From Numida meleagris (taxonomy: Eukaryota; Chordata; Aves; Galliformes; Numididae), in the NCBI RefSeq assembly GCF_002078875.1, contig NC_034410.1, forward strand, positions 44,686,053 through 44,750,052: 64,000 nucleotides of DNA, in the 5' to 3' direction. The notes under the pieces are model-generated. The model saw only the letters and a program-made list of their open reading frames with translations. It made no database searches and was not told the DNA's origin. How positions within the stretch are numbered: the first letter of the stretch is position 1; the number at the start of each line of letters is the position of its first letter. This document shows, piece by piece, positions 1 through 11,370 of the stretch. The position numbers and the translations under genes were made by a program.

Positions 1-1936
1 GCCGATGTGCAGAGCTCCTGTCGCTGATTGACTGAAAAAAAGAGCTTTTGTTACTGCAGAAAACCTTTTCTTAAGACCTTCAGTTCAAGAGTGATGATCT
101 CCCTCACGTTACCATTCATAATTACAAGAGCTTCTCTTTGGGGCTAAGTAATCTTTTGGCACACTCAACTGTGTTCCATAGAAAGCCGTGCTGTTATTAA
201 GTCGTTTTGATTTCTCCAGTTCTCTCAATTCCCAGCTCCCATGGGAAATGAAAGTCTGAAGCACTATCAATTGCGCAGGTCTTTCCAGGGGAAGTGGAGC
301 AAAAACTGTTTTTCTCTAGCAGGATCTTTAACATCATCTTAACAGGAAATAGTCGGTCCTGTCGGGAAGCCTGCCTTTGTTAGGGAAGCTGTGTGTCCTC
401 GGCTGTGCCGCGAGGGGGAGGGCGGTCGCCGTGAAGAGGAACAGCAGAAAGAACATTCCACTCTTTGCAGTGAGACTGCAGAGCAGTGCGTGATGGAAGG
501 GCAGGTGGTACAGATGGTTTTACAAACTAGGTTGAAAGGGGAAGAGAGGTAATTGCAGGCTTGTCCATACCTTCTCAATATTTGCAAAAGCTAACTGTTA
601 TGCCTGTTGGACGTGCTGGTCCTGTTAGGAAACTGTTGAGTATTTTCTTTGTTTTCCCACTCTTTCTTCAGTGTAGGGTTTTGGATGTACTTTTTTCTTG
701 GTTAGCAGGACATCCTGGCTGTGTTCTGCAGCTGTTACTGCTCAGAAATGGCACACTGTGAGGGCTCTCTAAGAGAGCACTGATGTTTAGGAATGGAGGA
801 TCTGCTCTGGGACATCATTTTGCTTCATCAGCTCCTGTGCCAGGTACTCTGTCACAAATCAATGGATGAGAAATAAAGACCAGATGTGTTTGGAGAAAAA
901 GTCCCTGGGACCCTGTGTAATTAAGTGCAATCACAAAAACGAAGCAAAAATTAGAACTTCCCTCATTCTTGTGCTGAGCAGTGCCTTCTGAGCTGCTTTT
1001 CATACTGGGACCTGACTGATGCGGCATGCCTGTATGCAGCTCATTCTTCCCATTCTGCTCTTCTGGCTGCGTGCATACCCTGTTTCAGGAAGAGCCTGCC
1101 AGTCTTCTTCTGGTTTCTTATCCCCCGCTTCCATAATATTCAGAACTTTTCAACCAGATGTGCTCCAAGTAGATCTTCACTGCTCTGCACGCTGTAGATG
1201 CCATTATTTTCACCCTTTAATGTCAGAAGTGTAATGTCAAGAAGCGACTTAATATGGAAAGGAGTAAGGAGGGTAACAAATGTGACCTGAACCTTTGTCT
1301 GTTTCGTGGTGGTGGGTTTGTTGGTTTTCTTTGTTTGCTTTTTCCTTTTGTTTTCCTTGGTCCTAAATGGCATCCTAGGTGATCTTCAGATGAGCTGAGA
1401 GTTATTTTCTTTAAAGTGGTGGTGGTGTAGTTTCTTGTTTTTGCTTTGAGCCTTGAGAGTGTAAGCTCTTCGTTCTCCGGTAGGTTGCTGCACAGTGCTT
1501 TGCACAGAAGCTCTGATAGTGAAGTGGTTTCTCAGTTCTGTGCCTTCCCAGCATCCTGTGTTGAAATGACACAATTTAGACATGGTCTTTATCTGTGTTT
1601 TCTTAACTTGGGATATGTTCTCCCTCACTGTTCTTCAGATAACTCTTGAGAAAGCTAAAGAGGTTAAAATGCCTGTAATTATGTACACTTTTTTGTTCAC
1701 TAAATGTTGAGAAGATTTGAGGCTTGCACTTGATCCTGTTCTATGACTGTTAGAATCTTCTGATAAGCTGGATCCAAAGTCTGCCCAGTGCTTTTTAATT
1801 GCCAATCAGTGTGGAAAAAATAGGCACGTTGATTTGCTATTAAGAGCTTTCGTGTTGCATACAACAGCGTTGTATCTCAAATACACTTGCTTTCCCCTCT
1901 ATTAATGTTGTGCTTTACCATTTCCAACTTTTTCAG
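1..1936 (+). other. FBXL2 intron (5' end outside window)
   Basis: Between the unseen upstream FBXL2 exons and exon a. Several short open frames occur on both strands, but none has family similarity that I recognise or splice context. No repeat was recognised. Confidence 0.6.
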
Positions 1937-1997
1937 GATTTTGGAAGCTGCAAGATGTTCACAGCTCACAGATGCTGGTTTTACCCTTTTAGCACGG
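1937..1997 (+). CDS. FBXL2: FBXL2 coding exon a
   Basis: Acceptor tttttcag before 1937 and donor gtaagg after 1997. One base completes a split codon, then it reads ILEAARCSQLTDAGFTLLAR, a leucine-rich repeat. It is the first FBXL2 exon inside the window. Confidence 0.92.
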
Positions 1998-4900
1998 GTA
2001 AGGGTCACTTCAGAAAGTTAGAGCTCACCTTGTTTTCATTGCTGCTCAGCAACTGTGAGCTGATGTTGTCCTGCTGAGAAGGAATATGAGAAGGAGGAAA
2101 ATCAATTAGAAAGAGTCCGGTGGAGAGGAGGGGATGGGACTAAAACTTTTTTTATTTCTGGACTGCACTTAAAGCTGCAGCTAGATCCATTTTGCTAATA
2201 TATTCTTGCTTGTTTTTTCTGTTTTTTTTTTTAATATGTTTAAATGGGATTTATTTTGCTTAGCATAACCGTCTAAAACTGTTACACGTTCCAGCCAGAT
2301 TTCCCATATAAGGATGACAAATACCCTTGTCGTATCTGTGTCCAAAAATGTCATCATATAGTAGGTTATTGTGAGCATACCTCGAAGCTTCAAAAGTGCT
2401 TTTAGCCATATACTGCAAACTATGACAGCCTCGGGCTTTCAGTAGTCACTTCAAGCCTGCTTCTGAGAGCTGCCATGAAGTGGTACCCTCCTGTGCCTGC
2501 TGGTCACAAGGCCTGGGGGCTGGTCTGAGCAGCATGGCACTGCGTGTTCCGCTGCGAGGTCACAAGGTGACATCATTTGCTTGAAATTAGTCATGCTCAG
2601 AGATCAGAAGCACTTCTGAAAGTTTGCTGGGGATCGCTAAGAATATTGGGAAAATTGCTTGAATTATCACTTAAGAAAAAAGGAGTAATCCATGTGAAAT
2701 GCAGCTTTCTCCCAGCCTTAAATAGCCTTTGTTTTAGTATTTTCAGCATTCAGTAGCAAAACAAATTGTTTTTAAGGCTCCATTCTAAAACTTTGTGGTG
2801 AAGAGAGACATTTTGGAAGCGGTAGTGTCTTTTGGATTAGTTTGATGCAGATTAATGTACGTGGAAGTTGAATTCATCTGTGTGCAGATGAGGTAACTTG
2901 AATCCAAAGGCTGTAAATGCCACAGGTGTGAATCCCCCCAAGAGGGGAATGCTGGAAGCAGGAGTGGCTGAGTACTGATGACACAAATCAGTGTCATCAC
3001 ACCAAGGGCAAGGAGGATGAACATCAGTGAGTAAGAGAAAAGGCTGAAAATGTGAAGGTTTTGAGGGGGAGGTGTTGTATTGCTTGTGGGTTTTCTATTA
3101 ATTTTTGTTCTTTGGTGGCCAGGTAACTGAAGGGATTTCACTCAGTTTCTTCTTGAAGGCTGTGCACTGGCCTCATGCATTATCTTATGTCTGTGTGTTG
3201 TTTCATTTCATCTCAACTGTTTTCTGTTTATTTTAGAATTGCCACGAGCTGGAGAAGATGGACTTGGAAGAATGTGTTTTGGTGAGATTTAATTTAAAAA
3301 AGAATATATTGAACATGCAGTGTGAGGATGTAGTACCAATAAGAGCACAGAGTCACAGAATTGCAGAGGTTGGAAGGGACCTCTGGGAATCCTGGAGTCC
3401 AGTTCACACAGAGCAGCATCCAGGCGGGTTCTGCATGTCTCCAGAGGAGGAGGCTCCACAGCCTTCGTGGTCAGCATGTTCCAGAAACATCAGCACTTGG
3501 AGTTAAATTTGCTTCGGTGGTTTGGTTTTTTTTTTGGTTGGGGGTGTAAGTGCTGTGGTATTGAGAGTAAATAGGAGTAATTATGTGGAAATTCTGTACA
3601 AGAAAATACACTGTGAGTAACAGCAGATTGGATATTTTCCAGAGAAGCGTGTGGTGGAGAAAAACCAGCTTTAATCTGTTCAAGGAAGGGATATTGTACT
3701 TGATCTTTGCCCCCACGTGCACGCACCTTGCCACTGTCTCCAGCTTACTGGTGTTTGTTGCTGTTTTTTTTACTTCTAGATAACTGACAGCACCTTGATA
3801 CAACTTTCTATACACTGTCCTAAACTACAAGCATTGGTAAGTGCAACGTTTTGTTTGTGAGCTGCAACACCTAACTCCAGACTTGTACTCATACGCGACT
3901 CTTACAGCATCCCTGTGGTTCTGTGACATAAAGAACAGATTGTCCACTCTCTTAATCCACAAAAATTTCCTAGAGTAGTATGATACTGTCCAAAAAAATG
4001 GAAATTTCAGAAGTACTCCATAGGAAGCAGATTAGTACCAAGTATTTAAATTCATTGATAAAAAATTATCAAATTAGTGAGTAATAACCATAAAGGTTAT
4101 ATTTTTTTTTACATCCTTCATGTGGGATTCCTTAATTGAAATGAAACTTTTTATGGGCAGTTTACAGTACTCAGATCCTTTATAGTTATTCTTGTGGTTT
4201 CCTTAGGGTGCAGACACTTGAAGTTGTAGACTGAAGCAAGTCAAATACTGACTAAACAACAACAACAAAATTAATTAGTAAATGAAGATAAATCCAAATC
4301 CTCTTCTGCCATCAGTTTTGCGTGCATGCAGCTTTCCCCAAGGACTAAGTTTATGTAGTAAATTACAGAAGGTTTTTTTTGACTTTCCCAAAGAAATCAG
4401 GGAGGATCGGGATGCTTTTGTGGGCGCTTTGCTTACAGTATTTCAGAGAAGCGTTTCTTAGGGACTGGTTGGTTTGATCTTTCTGAACATGAGAACAGTT
4501 TCAGGTGATGGGAGCTTGGCTGCTCTCTAGCCAAGGTACCCCGTAATTACTGGATTGCCTTAGAGTAGGGGCTCCTCTGTTTAGGGCCAGTTGCCTGTTA
4601 AGTGTCTGTCTGTTACATGCTACTTGGAATGTACCTGTGAGAACGCGTCTCTTTACAATCTGCTCTTAGATGGGATTAAAGGAAAGCTTGCTGCTTCGTT
4701 AAGTGAATTGTCTTATGATTGGCTTTCCCAGCTCAGTGTTGCTAGGGCATCAACGTGGGGAGAGATGGCTTTTAAAAGAGAGCCTTCTTCAGTATTTGTT
4801 GTTGATTTTTATTTTTGCTTGCTAATTGTCCCACCTCGTTTCTGTTCCGTAGTTCTTAACATTAAGCCAAACCAGAGTTGACAGGAGCACAGTCATTTAC

Positions 4901-7534
4901 ATGATCTGTGCTTCTGTGATGGATACGTTTTTGTGTTGTAGTCCCAGCTGCCACCAGTACTTGCAAGAGATCTTTTGCACCAGTTCTGCCAGCGCTTCAC
5001 CAGAGAGACTGTAAAAATGAATAATTTTCAAGTATTTTTCTTAACCTGCTGCTGTTTGCTAGCACCGATGAGCACCTTCCTGTGTGTGTTAGCCCACAGG
5101 CAGGGATGCGTGGCAGTGGTAAAATAACATCTGTATAGGGGAGCCAGAGAAACTTACTTTTTCACTGATGTGCGTGTCCTGTGTGTAGCAAGGGTGTGTG
5201 CTCAGACCTGGGAATGAGCAGTGTGACAGTCATGGGGAAAGAAAGAAGCAGACTAGCAGATGGCAGATAACCGGCATGAAATAATCTTGACACCTTAGGT
5301 TTGAAATCATGTATTATCCATGGTTCTGTAAGCTGTTGCGTGGCCATGGCCTAGCATGTGTTCAGGTGTGCTTGTAGTTTAAACAAGTATTTGGAAGTTC
5401 AAGAAGACAGCTTTGTTTCCTGGTGTTTGCAGCCTCAGTACAGTGGAAATAAGGGAAAGCGCTGTTACATTAGAACCAACTGCTACATCCTCACTAATGC
5501 ACTTTAGTTACTGGACTTGAGAAGTAGTTTCCTGTGGATCTGTTCAGGTTTGTGCATTCAGATCAGTAGAGACTGTGAAATACCCATGGATAGACCCAGA
5601 GATGAGAAGACAGTTGAATTCTTCAGTTCTGTTTATCATACTGTTCCTTACTGTCACAGTATATCATGCCATATTTGATTTATACACAGTCTTTAATATG
5701 TGTTAATTTTTTAAAAAAATGGCTGTATCTCTTTATTCTAAAGTTTTCAAGCAAAAACCTTTGTAAATTCCTTGTTTCTAACTTTTTAACAGGTATATGA
5801 AGTCAGAAGAATGATATGTTTTGCATATTTGTTTTACAAAGTCCTCTGAACTCAGCTGTACGCCTTGTATTGTTCTTTCAGCACCAAATACAGTGTCTGA
5901 GGAAAGCTGAACTTTATAAGCTGCTTACTTCCTGGGATGGAAAAACTCACTCTTAATTAGCTGGTGGGCTGCTGCTGTGCCGACAGCTTCTGTCCTTCCT
6001 TGAAACAGCAGGGCCATTAGAAATGTTCTTTCTTTAACCCTGCGGTTGCTGACTGTTTCCAGACTGTGAGTCAGTTCAAATGCTCCAGGTCTCCTAAATG
6101 GAAGTGAACATAGGAGAGAACTTAAGTACTTAGAGTTAATAGACTCACAGAATGTAAACGTAAGATGAAATGCTGCTGATAGGGGCCAACTTAAACATTT
6201 TTGTCCCCTTTTGGAGACAGCACACAGTAGCTGTGGTGTTGTTCAGTCACTGCTGGCTGCTCACACTTGGCGAGTGAGTAAAATTGAATCAGCCAGAGGT
6301 GAGGGAAAGAGGACAGCTGCAGAGAGCCATCTCCCATCCTGCTTTCTGGTTACTGGCTCACCCTTCTCCTTTGTGGATCTATATAAATTTGGTCCTAGTG
6401 GCATATATGGAAACTGACTCTCTTACGGTAGCTGCGGAAGTCACCCCTCATGTGTTCTTGTATGTTCTTGATCATCCTTTAAAGTCTTCTGCTTGTGGCA
6501 GCCTGAATGTGCTCTTTGGACCTCTTGGTGACCGGGGTGTGCAGCAATAGATTGCCACATTGAGCAGGAGCTGAGGGTGTTGAGGAGTTGGCCAGTGCTG
6601 CACCTTTTTGGACTCCTAAGCTCAACTAGTTACACATTACGTACAGCCCTTCTGTTAACTAAGCTGATTCTTTTGTTACGTCTCTGGCTTTAAACTTTAT
6701 ATTCTTTGTAACTTTAGCCAGTGGAGTGAAAGACGTTGAAGATGATTGCTGGTGGTTGGAGGATCCACTCACTTAGCATTGTGTTGATATTGTTTACCTC
6801 TCCATTTTAGAGCTTATCTCACTGTGAATTGATCACCGATGATGGGATTCTCCATCTGAGCAACAGCACGTGCGGTCACGAGCGGCTGCAAGTCCTTGAG
6901 CTTGATAACTGTCTGCTCATCACTGACGTGACCCTGGAACACCTGGAGAACTGCCACAACCTGGAGAGAATTGAGCTGTACGACTGCCAGCAAGTCACAA
7001 GGGCTGGAATCAAAAGAATCCGAGTAGGTGTTGCGCGGGCCCGTTGTGGGGGGAGCACCCACACCACTGCTACTTCTTGTGCTTGTGGGAGGAGTCCTGG
7101 AGATGTCCCAGGAAAGGGAGGGCAGGGAAGCAGCATCTGAGCATCGTTCCGTTGGGTTCCCATCTGCTGGGATGCAGAACATAGCTCTTCTATGTGAGCA
7201 GCGCTAACTGCTTATAATTCAAGATGCTTTTGCTGTTGGAACTGTGAGTGTTTATACAGTGCATATAGAGAGTATATTCAGCCAGATGGAATGCAGGAAT
7301 CACGTGTCAGGAGAAGACTGGGGAGTTAGTTAGATGATGCTTTTTAGCTAACCAAACTTAGTGAGAGCTAACTTTTGGCGTTGTGTTTACTTCTCTCCCA
7401 GTAAAACGCAGACTTCTCATCCACAGGCTCATCGACCTCATGTGAAAGTGCATGCTTACTTTGCTCCAGTAACTCCCCCTCCCTCGGTTGGAGGGAGCGG
7501 ACAGCGCCTCTGCAGATGCTGTATTATTCTTTGA
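1937..7534 (+). CDS. FBXL2: FBXL2, 3' part (last five coding exons), F-box/LRR protein 2
   Basis: Substrate-recognition subunit of an SCF (SKP1-CUL1-F-box) ubiquitin ligase; family knowledge places it on membranes through C-terminal prenylation. Five exons (1937-1997, 3237-3281, 3780-3836, 6811-7023, 7427-7534) join in frame to 160 residues plus stop. They carry the last leucine-rich repeats, with recurring C-x-x-L/I-T-D units such as CSQLTDAGFTLL, ECVLITDSTLIQL and NCLLITDVTLEHL. The protein ends in the CaaX box CIIL; a final leucine predicts geranylgeranylation. The F-box and early repeats (about 260 residues of a roughly 423-residue family protein) lie upstream of the window. FBXL20 is a close paralogue, but ILHLSNSTCGHERL and SGQRLCRCC read as FBXL2, and the UBP1/CLASP2 neighbourhood agrees. 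The gene converges on UBP1. Confidence 0.93.
1998..3236 (+). other. FBXL2 intron between exons a and b
   Basis: No exon, RNA gene or CR1 copy recognised. A T-run sits near 2221-2232. The rest looks like unique intronic sequence. Confidence 0.6.
3237..3281 (+). CDS. FBXL2: FBXL2 coding exon b (45 nt)
   Basis: Acceptor ttttag and donor gtgaga flank 15 whole codons reading NCHELEKMDLEECVL. It is phase 0 on both sides and continues the repeat begun in exon a. A CR1 fragment starts only about 60 nt downstream. Confidence 0.93.
3345..3492 (-). mobile_element. CR1 LINE 3' fragment
   Basis: The stretch beginning agtcacagaattgcagaggt and continuing ggttggaagggacctctgg is the reverse-complement signature of a CR1 3' end. 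The following GC-rich part (agcagcatccaggcgggttc, then cagccttcgtggtcagcatgt) fits the adjoining CR1 region. Only about 150 nt survives. It sits in the short intron between FBXL2 exons b and c, antisense to the gene. Confidence 0.7.
3780..3836 (+). CDS. FBXL2: FBXL2 coding exon c (57 nt)
   Basis: Acceptor acttctag preceded by a T-rich tract, donor gtaagt. Nineteen codons read ITDSTLIQLSIHCPKLQAL, phase 0 on both sides. It is one leucine-rich repeat. Confidence 0.93.
3837..6810 (+). other. FBXL2 intron between exons c and d
   Basis: A 3.0 kb intron without a recognised exon, RNA gene or clear repeat. Short open frames at about 4591-4881 and 6211-6550 show no family signature and no matching splice sites. 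Confidence 0.55.
6811..7023 (+). CDS. FBXL2: FBXL2 coding exon d
   Basis: Acceptor ccattttag, donor gtaggt. Seventy-one codons begin SLSHCELITDDGILHLSNS and end TRAGIKRIR, covering roughly two and a half leucine-rich repeats. The open frame runs past the donor to a stop at 7138-7140, so only the splice donor and the fit with the next exon define this end. Confidence 0.94.
7427..7534 (+). CDS. FBXL2: FBXL2 last coding exon with CaaX box
   Basis: Acceptor atccacag, then 35 codons and TGA at 7532-7534. The exon starts AHRPHVKVHAYFAPVTPP and ends CRCCIIL. The CIIL terminus is a CaaX prenylation signal, with a further Cys-Arg-Cys upstream. Joining to exon d gives the family-typical KRIRAHRPHVKVHAYF junction. 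Confidence 0.94.
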   Translation, partial: AHRPHVKVHAYFAPVTPPPSVGGSGQRLCRCCIIL

Positions 7535-8577
7535 CACCAAGTGCAACCACGCGGCGTTTTTTGTTTGGGTTTTTTTTTTTGTTGATGAAGAAAAGAACTG
7601 GTCCGCTAGTCAGTGGAAGGAGTTGGCTTCCTGACTGTTAGAATGGTGATGTTTGGTCATCCAGTTTTGTGACAAGAAGAGCCATTTTTTTTCCAGGTAA
7701 AAAGTCTTAGTGTAATGTTCAGATGTGGATTAAGTTGGTGGTGCTTTGGTTTGTGCTAGTGACTCCTTCCTTCTGTTGGCATGAGAACCGAAGTGCTGTG
7801 TACGACACGGGGGCGTCTCAGCATGATGGTGTTTGGTGAACATTCACTGATTTGGAAGTTAGTTTGCATCTGTAAGCACGATTCAGCGTGAGCTCTGATG
7901 TAAGGCGGGGCTCACGTCAGTCACGGGACGAAACTGAACCTGCTGTTCTGTAATATACGTGGCAGATTAAATATCGGGTTTAAGGACAAATCAGCTTTAG
8001 CAAACGTTGACCAAAAATGCAAGGTAGTCATGTGCTCTTACAGCAAAACAGCTTATACTTCTTCATGATCCAGCACTGCATTTAATGACATTAACAGGAC
8101 ATAATAGGTCATGTCAAAAGGTAAAGATTGTACCTCATGATAACTGTATAAATACTTGTCAAATTTTTGAACTTGGTTCAGTTGAACTACGAGTTAGGAT
8201 AAAGCTTGCCCGTCACCAAAGCAGGTTTTATGCCCGATGCCATCAGCAGTTCCAAGGGGTTGGAAATCCACAGGGGTGGAGCTTGTGTACTCTACTGCAA
8301 TGGGCTGCCACAGCCAGCCATGGTGCTTACTTACTGTAATGCCACTACTGTGTCCCCAGTCACCTCCTGGTTTGAAATGGAAGGACAGAGCAGCTCTAGG
8401 AAGAGGGACGCACTGTTCATGCTTTTCTAAGGTGAGGAATGGAAGCTGGGTTGGGCAAATAGAGATGGGCAAATAGATCTGGGGGCAGGAACTGAACCAA
8501 ACCAGTGGTTTTCAAATGTAGAAAGGCAAAATCTTCACATTTGGGGTTATTAAAGAAGCTGTCAACTTCTGAATAAT

Positions 8578-8583
8578 AATAAA
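8578..8583 (+). terminator. FBXL2: Candidate proximal FBXL2 poly(A) signal
   Basis: AATAAA on the sense strand about 1.05 kb after the FBXL2 stop. The downstream 40 nt are only weakly GT-rich, so this is the weaker of the two candidates. Confidence 0.4.
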
Positions 8584-9309
8584 AATTGAAGTATTAACTC
8601 TTGAGGCCATGCTTTCATCCTTAGTTTTCCAGTGCTAGAGGATTAAATAGATAAACTTTTTTATATAAAGTAACCTAACTATCTGAGAGAAACTACTCAA
8701 CAGCTCAGAAAGCTTTTCTGCCTGAGATTGATTGTGTGTGTTTATGTCTTAAGAGTTCGGGGCCTGCGTGTTTACTGAAACCTAACAAACAGAAATAGTG
8801 GCTTCCTTAAACAGCCATGGGAGCAGCTCCTTCTGGAGCGTTCTGGCATCTTCTCGTAAATTTAGAACTACTTCTTAAAAGTAATGTGAACATTAAGACT
8901 TCTACAGATACCAACAACAGCGTTACTTTCCTGCTTCACCCATTCACGGGTGCTGGGGATGGTAAATGAAGATCTGAACTTCAAGGATGAATAACATGAT
9001 CGTGCAATACACGGATTTCTTTACTACTGCAGAATAAGCCAGTCAATCAATCAGGGTTCATTTTGCACAGTAGTAGAGGAGAGTTGTTACAATCAGACTT
9101 AGATTTCCATTAAGACACTGCTGTAATGGAGAGTTTCAAGCAGGTTTTATTCTCCACCGTACCAGGGAAGTCATGGGTACCCCTATGTCAAAATGTGTTG
9201 CCTTTTGTTGGCTCATTTTTTTTTTAAGAACGTAACGAACCTTGTAAGTATGTCCATGGCATTAAAGATGTACAAAAACAAATGGAACCTACTCCAGTAT
9301 AGACCCTTA

Positions 9310-9315
9310 AATAAA
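9310..9315 (+). terminator. FBXL2: Candidate distal FBXL2 poly(A) signal
   Basis: AATAAA about 1.8 kb after the stop, followed within about 30-60 nt by T-rich sequence (gctttctttggaattttttc). It lies about 230 nt from the opposing UBP1 signal at 9544-9549. Confidence 0.5.
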
Positions 9316-9521
9316 CAATCAGCTGATGTCAACTACTGCTTTCTTTGGAATTTTTTCCAAATTAAATTTTCTTTTAGAAGCGGGATCAATACGGAGCTGC
9401 TCTGCCTCAGTTATTTTCCTTTACCAACCACTGTCTGGAAGGGTAGGTGCTGCAGTCTATAAATCTTAACAGAATTATCTCTAACAACTCTTCAAAAAGA
9501 AGACATAAAAAGAAAAACATG

Positions 9522-11332
9522 TTTACAAAATTATTGAAAAACATTTATTATACTTAAATTGAAATGTGTACATCTTATTAAAAAACAAAAGCAATTTGCT
9601 GGTGCCATAATTTAATTCCAATTTCAAGTGAGCTGGACAAACTACTGTACAACTTTCAGTATTCTTTAAAATTAGATGATATTTGGATACTTTCCAATCA
9701 GTCTTTCGTAAAACATTTGGATTTGAATGTGGTTTGAGCTGAAGACCATTGTCAGTTCAAGAAAATACTAGGACCAAACAATACCCCAAGATGAACAACT
9801 TATAGGCGGAAATGTTTACGTAAGTACAGAAAATTTTACTTTCAGTGCAGAAAGAATAGGAAAGAAACTCTAGCTTCGCTGAATTTTAATTTTCAAAATG
9901 CTACAGGTTTAAAAAGCTTTTCTGCTAAGCACTTGAGCCAGGTATGAAAGAGGGAACGAAAAAACAAAGTTGCTTTTTTACATGCTGTAGTAGTTGTTGT
10001 TTACAATGAACACTGCAGCATAAAAAGCAAGAAGTATTGCCGAGCTTTAAGCCAGAGAACAAGGTGGAAACTTCCAAAGGCACAAAATGACGACAGATAA
10101 GAAACCGTCATTCAATACCTTCTGTAGTATTCCGTTCTGAGTACCTGAACAGCTGGAACAACGGTAACATAGGAGATGCCGTGCCACATCTTTACAAGAA
10201 ATAGCCAAAGTGTTGTAAAAGCGCATCGCCTGCTGCAGAGTGAAGTGACGGTGCGGGCAGAGGGAGGAGGCACTGTACCAGCTTTACAGTATGGAGCTGA
10301 GGGCAGAGAAAAGTCAACAGAAAAGGTACTGCGCTCGTCCATAACAGTGACTCCAGCGAGGGTTTACCTGCTGCTCAGGAGGCTCCAAGGGCGCGCATTT
10401 AGTGTTCCTTAAGCCGTCTGCTTGGTGGTGCTGAAAGCGACAGCAGCCCCCGCTGCCTGTGGGTTAATTTCCATCAGGAGCGTAACTGCATTAAGTCAGA
10501 ACGATCCACCTCACCGTGAGTATGTTTAAACCCCACACTTCACAAGCAAAGAGTTAAACTGCAGCGCTGCTCTGCACAGAACCTAGGAAACTAAAAATAA
10601 AGGATGCATAGGCAATTCTTTTCCATTAAGTTTGTTAAAGCAAAACACAATTACTTGGTACCCCATAGGATTTGTATTAATCCCTCCAATAAGGTACAAT
10701 TAATAATGCAGTTTGCTGCATGCATATATTGCATCTGTCTAGGACTTCTTCAAAGCCCTATTCTGGCATTTACACTTCTTACATACACTCTTATACACAA
10801 TTTACACAGAAGCTGTTGCGACAGCTTTACTCTCCGAGACCCGACGACCTGATCACTATCAGCTTAACTACTCATCTCCACACAGATTAATATGTGCTCT
10901 GCTAACATCAAAAAATAAAACCAGCGTAAGGTACAAGCAAGTCACAGACAAACTGGCACAGAAAGGTAAATGCCCTCAAATAAGTTTACATTCATCTCCA
11001 ACTGGATACAGGTAATAGAGAAGCAACAGTGTTTCACCTCTAGAAACTGCATCTACTGGCCTTAATTTGCCTTATTTCAGTGAAGGGCAAGCACCTGTGC
11101 TTACGTTGTCTTCCGTGCCTGTACGTAAGCTGTCATGGCATTATACCTCTCATGAGGACACTTACTTAGCTATGGCAGTGACAAGAAAGTTCACCTATCA
11201 AACAGCTCATTAGAAAGGTCATTTTGTGTTTTCAATATGAAACATCTTATACGGTGAAGCTAGATCCTAAGTTTTCGGATGTCGGCAGGACTTCATTCTG
11301 CATTGGGATATCAGTCTAGCAGTCGTGTGACG
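9522..11332 (-). other. UBP1: UBP1 3' UTR
   Basis: About 1.8 kb from the stop to the poly(A) site at about 9522-9530. AT-rich with no alternative exon recognised. The + strand frames inside it (for example 10604-10852) have no family signature. Confidence 0.75.
9544..9549 (-). terminator. UBP1: UBP1 poly(A) signal
   Basis: TTTATT on + is AATAAA on the coding strand. It is followed 15-45 nt downstream by a U/GU-rich element on that strand (complement of about 9495-9530, containing tttttctttttatgtcttct). This is the expected arrangement for a functional site. Confidence 0.72.
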
Positions 11333-11370
11333 TCACTTCAGGATTATATGGAAGCCTTCACCATTCTCAG
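11333..11370 (-). CDS. UBP1: UBP1 last coding exon (38 nt coding, stop)
   Basis: Acceptor gtttcag, then two bases completing Ala, [11 protein letters not shown] and TGA (complement of 11333-11335). The HIILK ending is the usual C-terminus of UBP1. Residues 526-537. Confidence 0.93.

Larger units (their letters stand above)
7535..9340 (+). other. FBXL2: FBXL2 3' UTR (end uncertain)
   Basis: Non-coding sequence following the FBXL2 stop. It has no convincing exon on either strand. AATAAA hexamers lie at 8578-8583 and 9310-9315. The second is followed by a T-rich stretch (about 9339-9375) suited to a downstream element. Which site is used cannot be told from sequence alone. Confidence 0.55.

Noticed and set aside
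1..1936. Search for an additional upstream FBXL2 exon
   Set aside because: No frame with the C-x-x-L-T-D repeat and flanking AG/GT was found; the preceding exon is probably outside the window.
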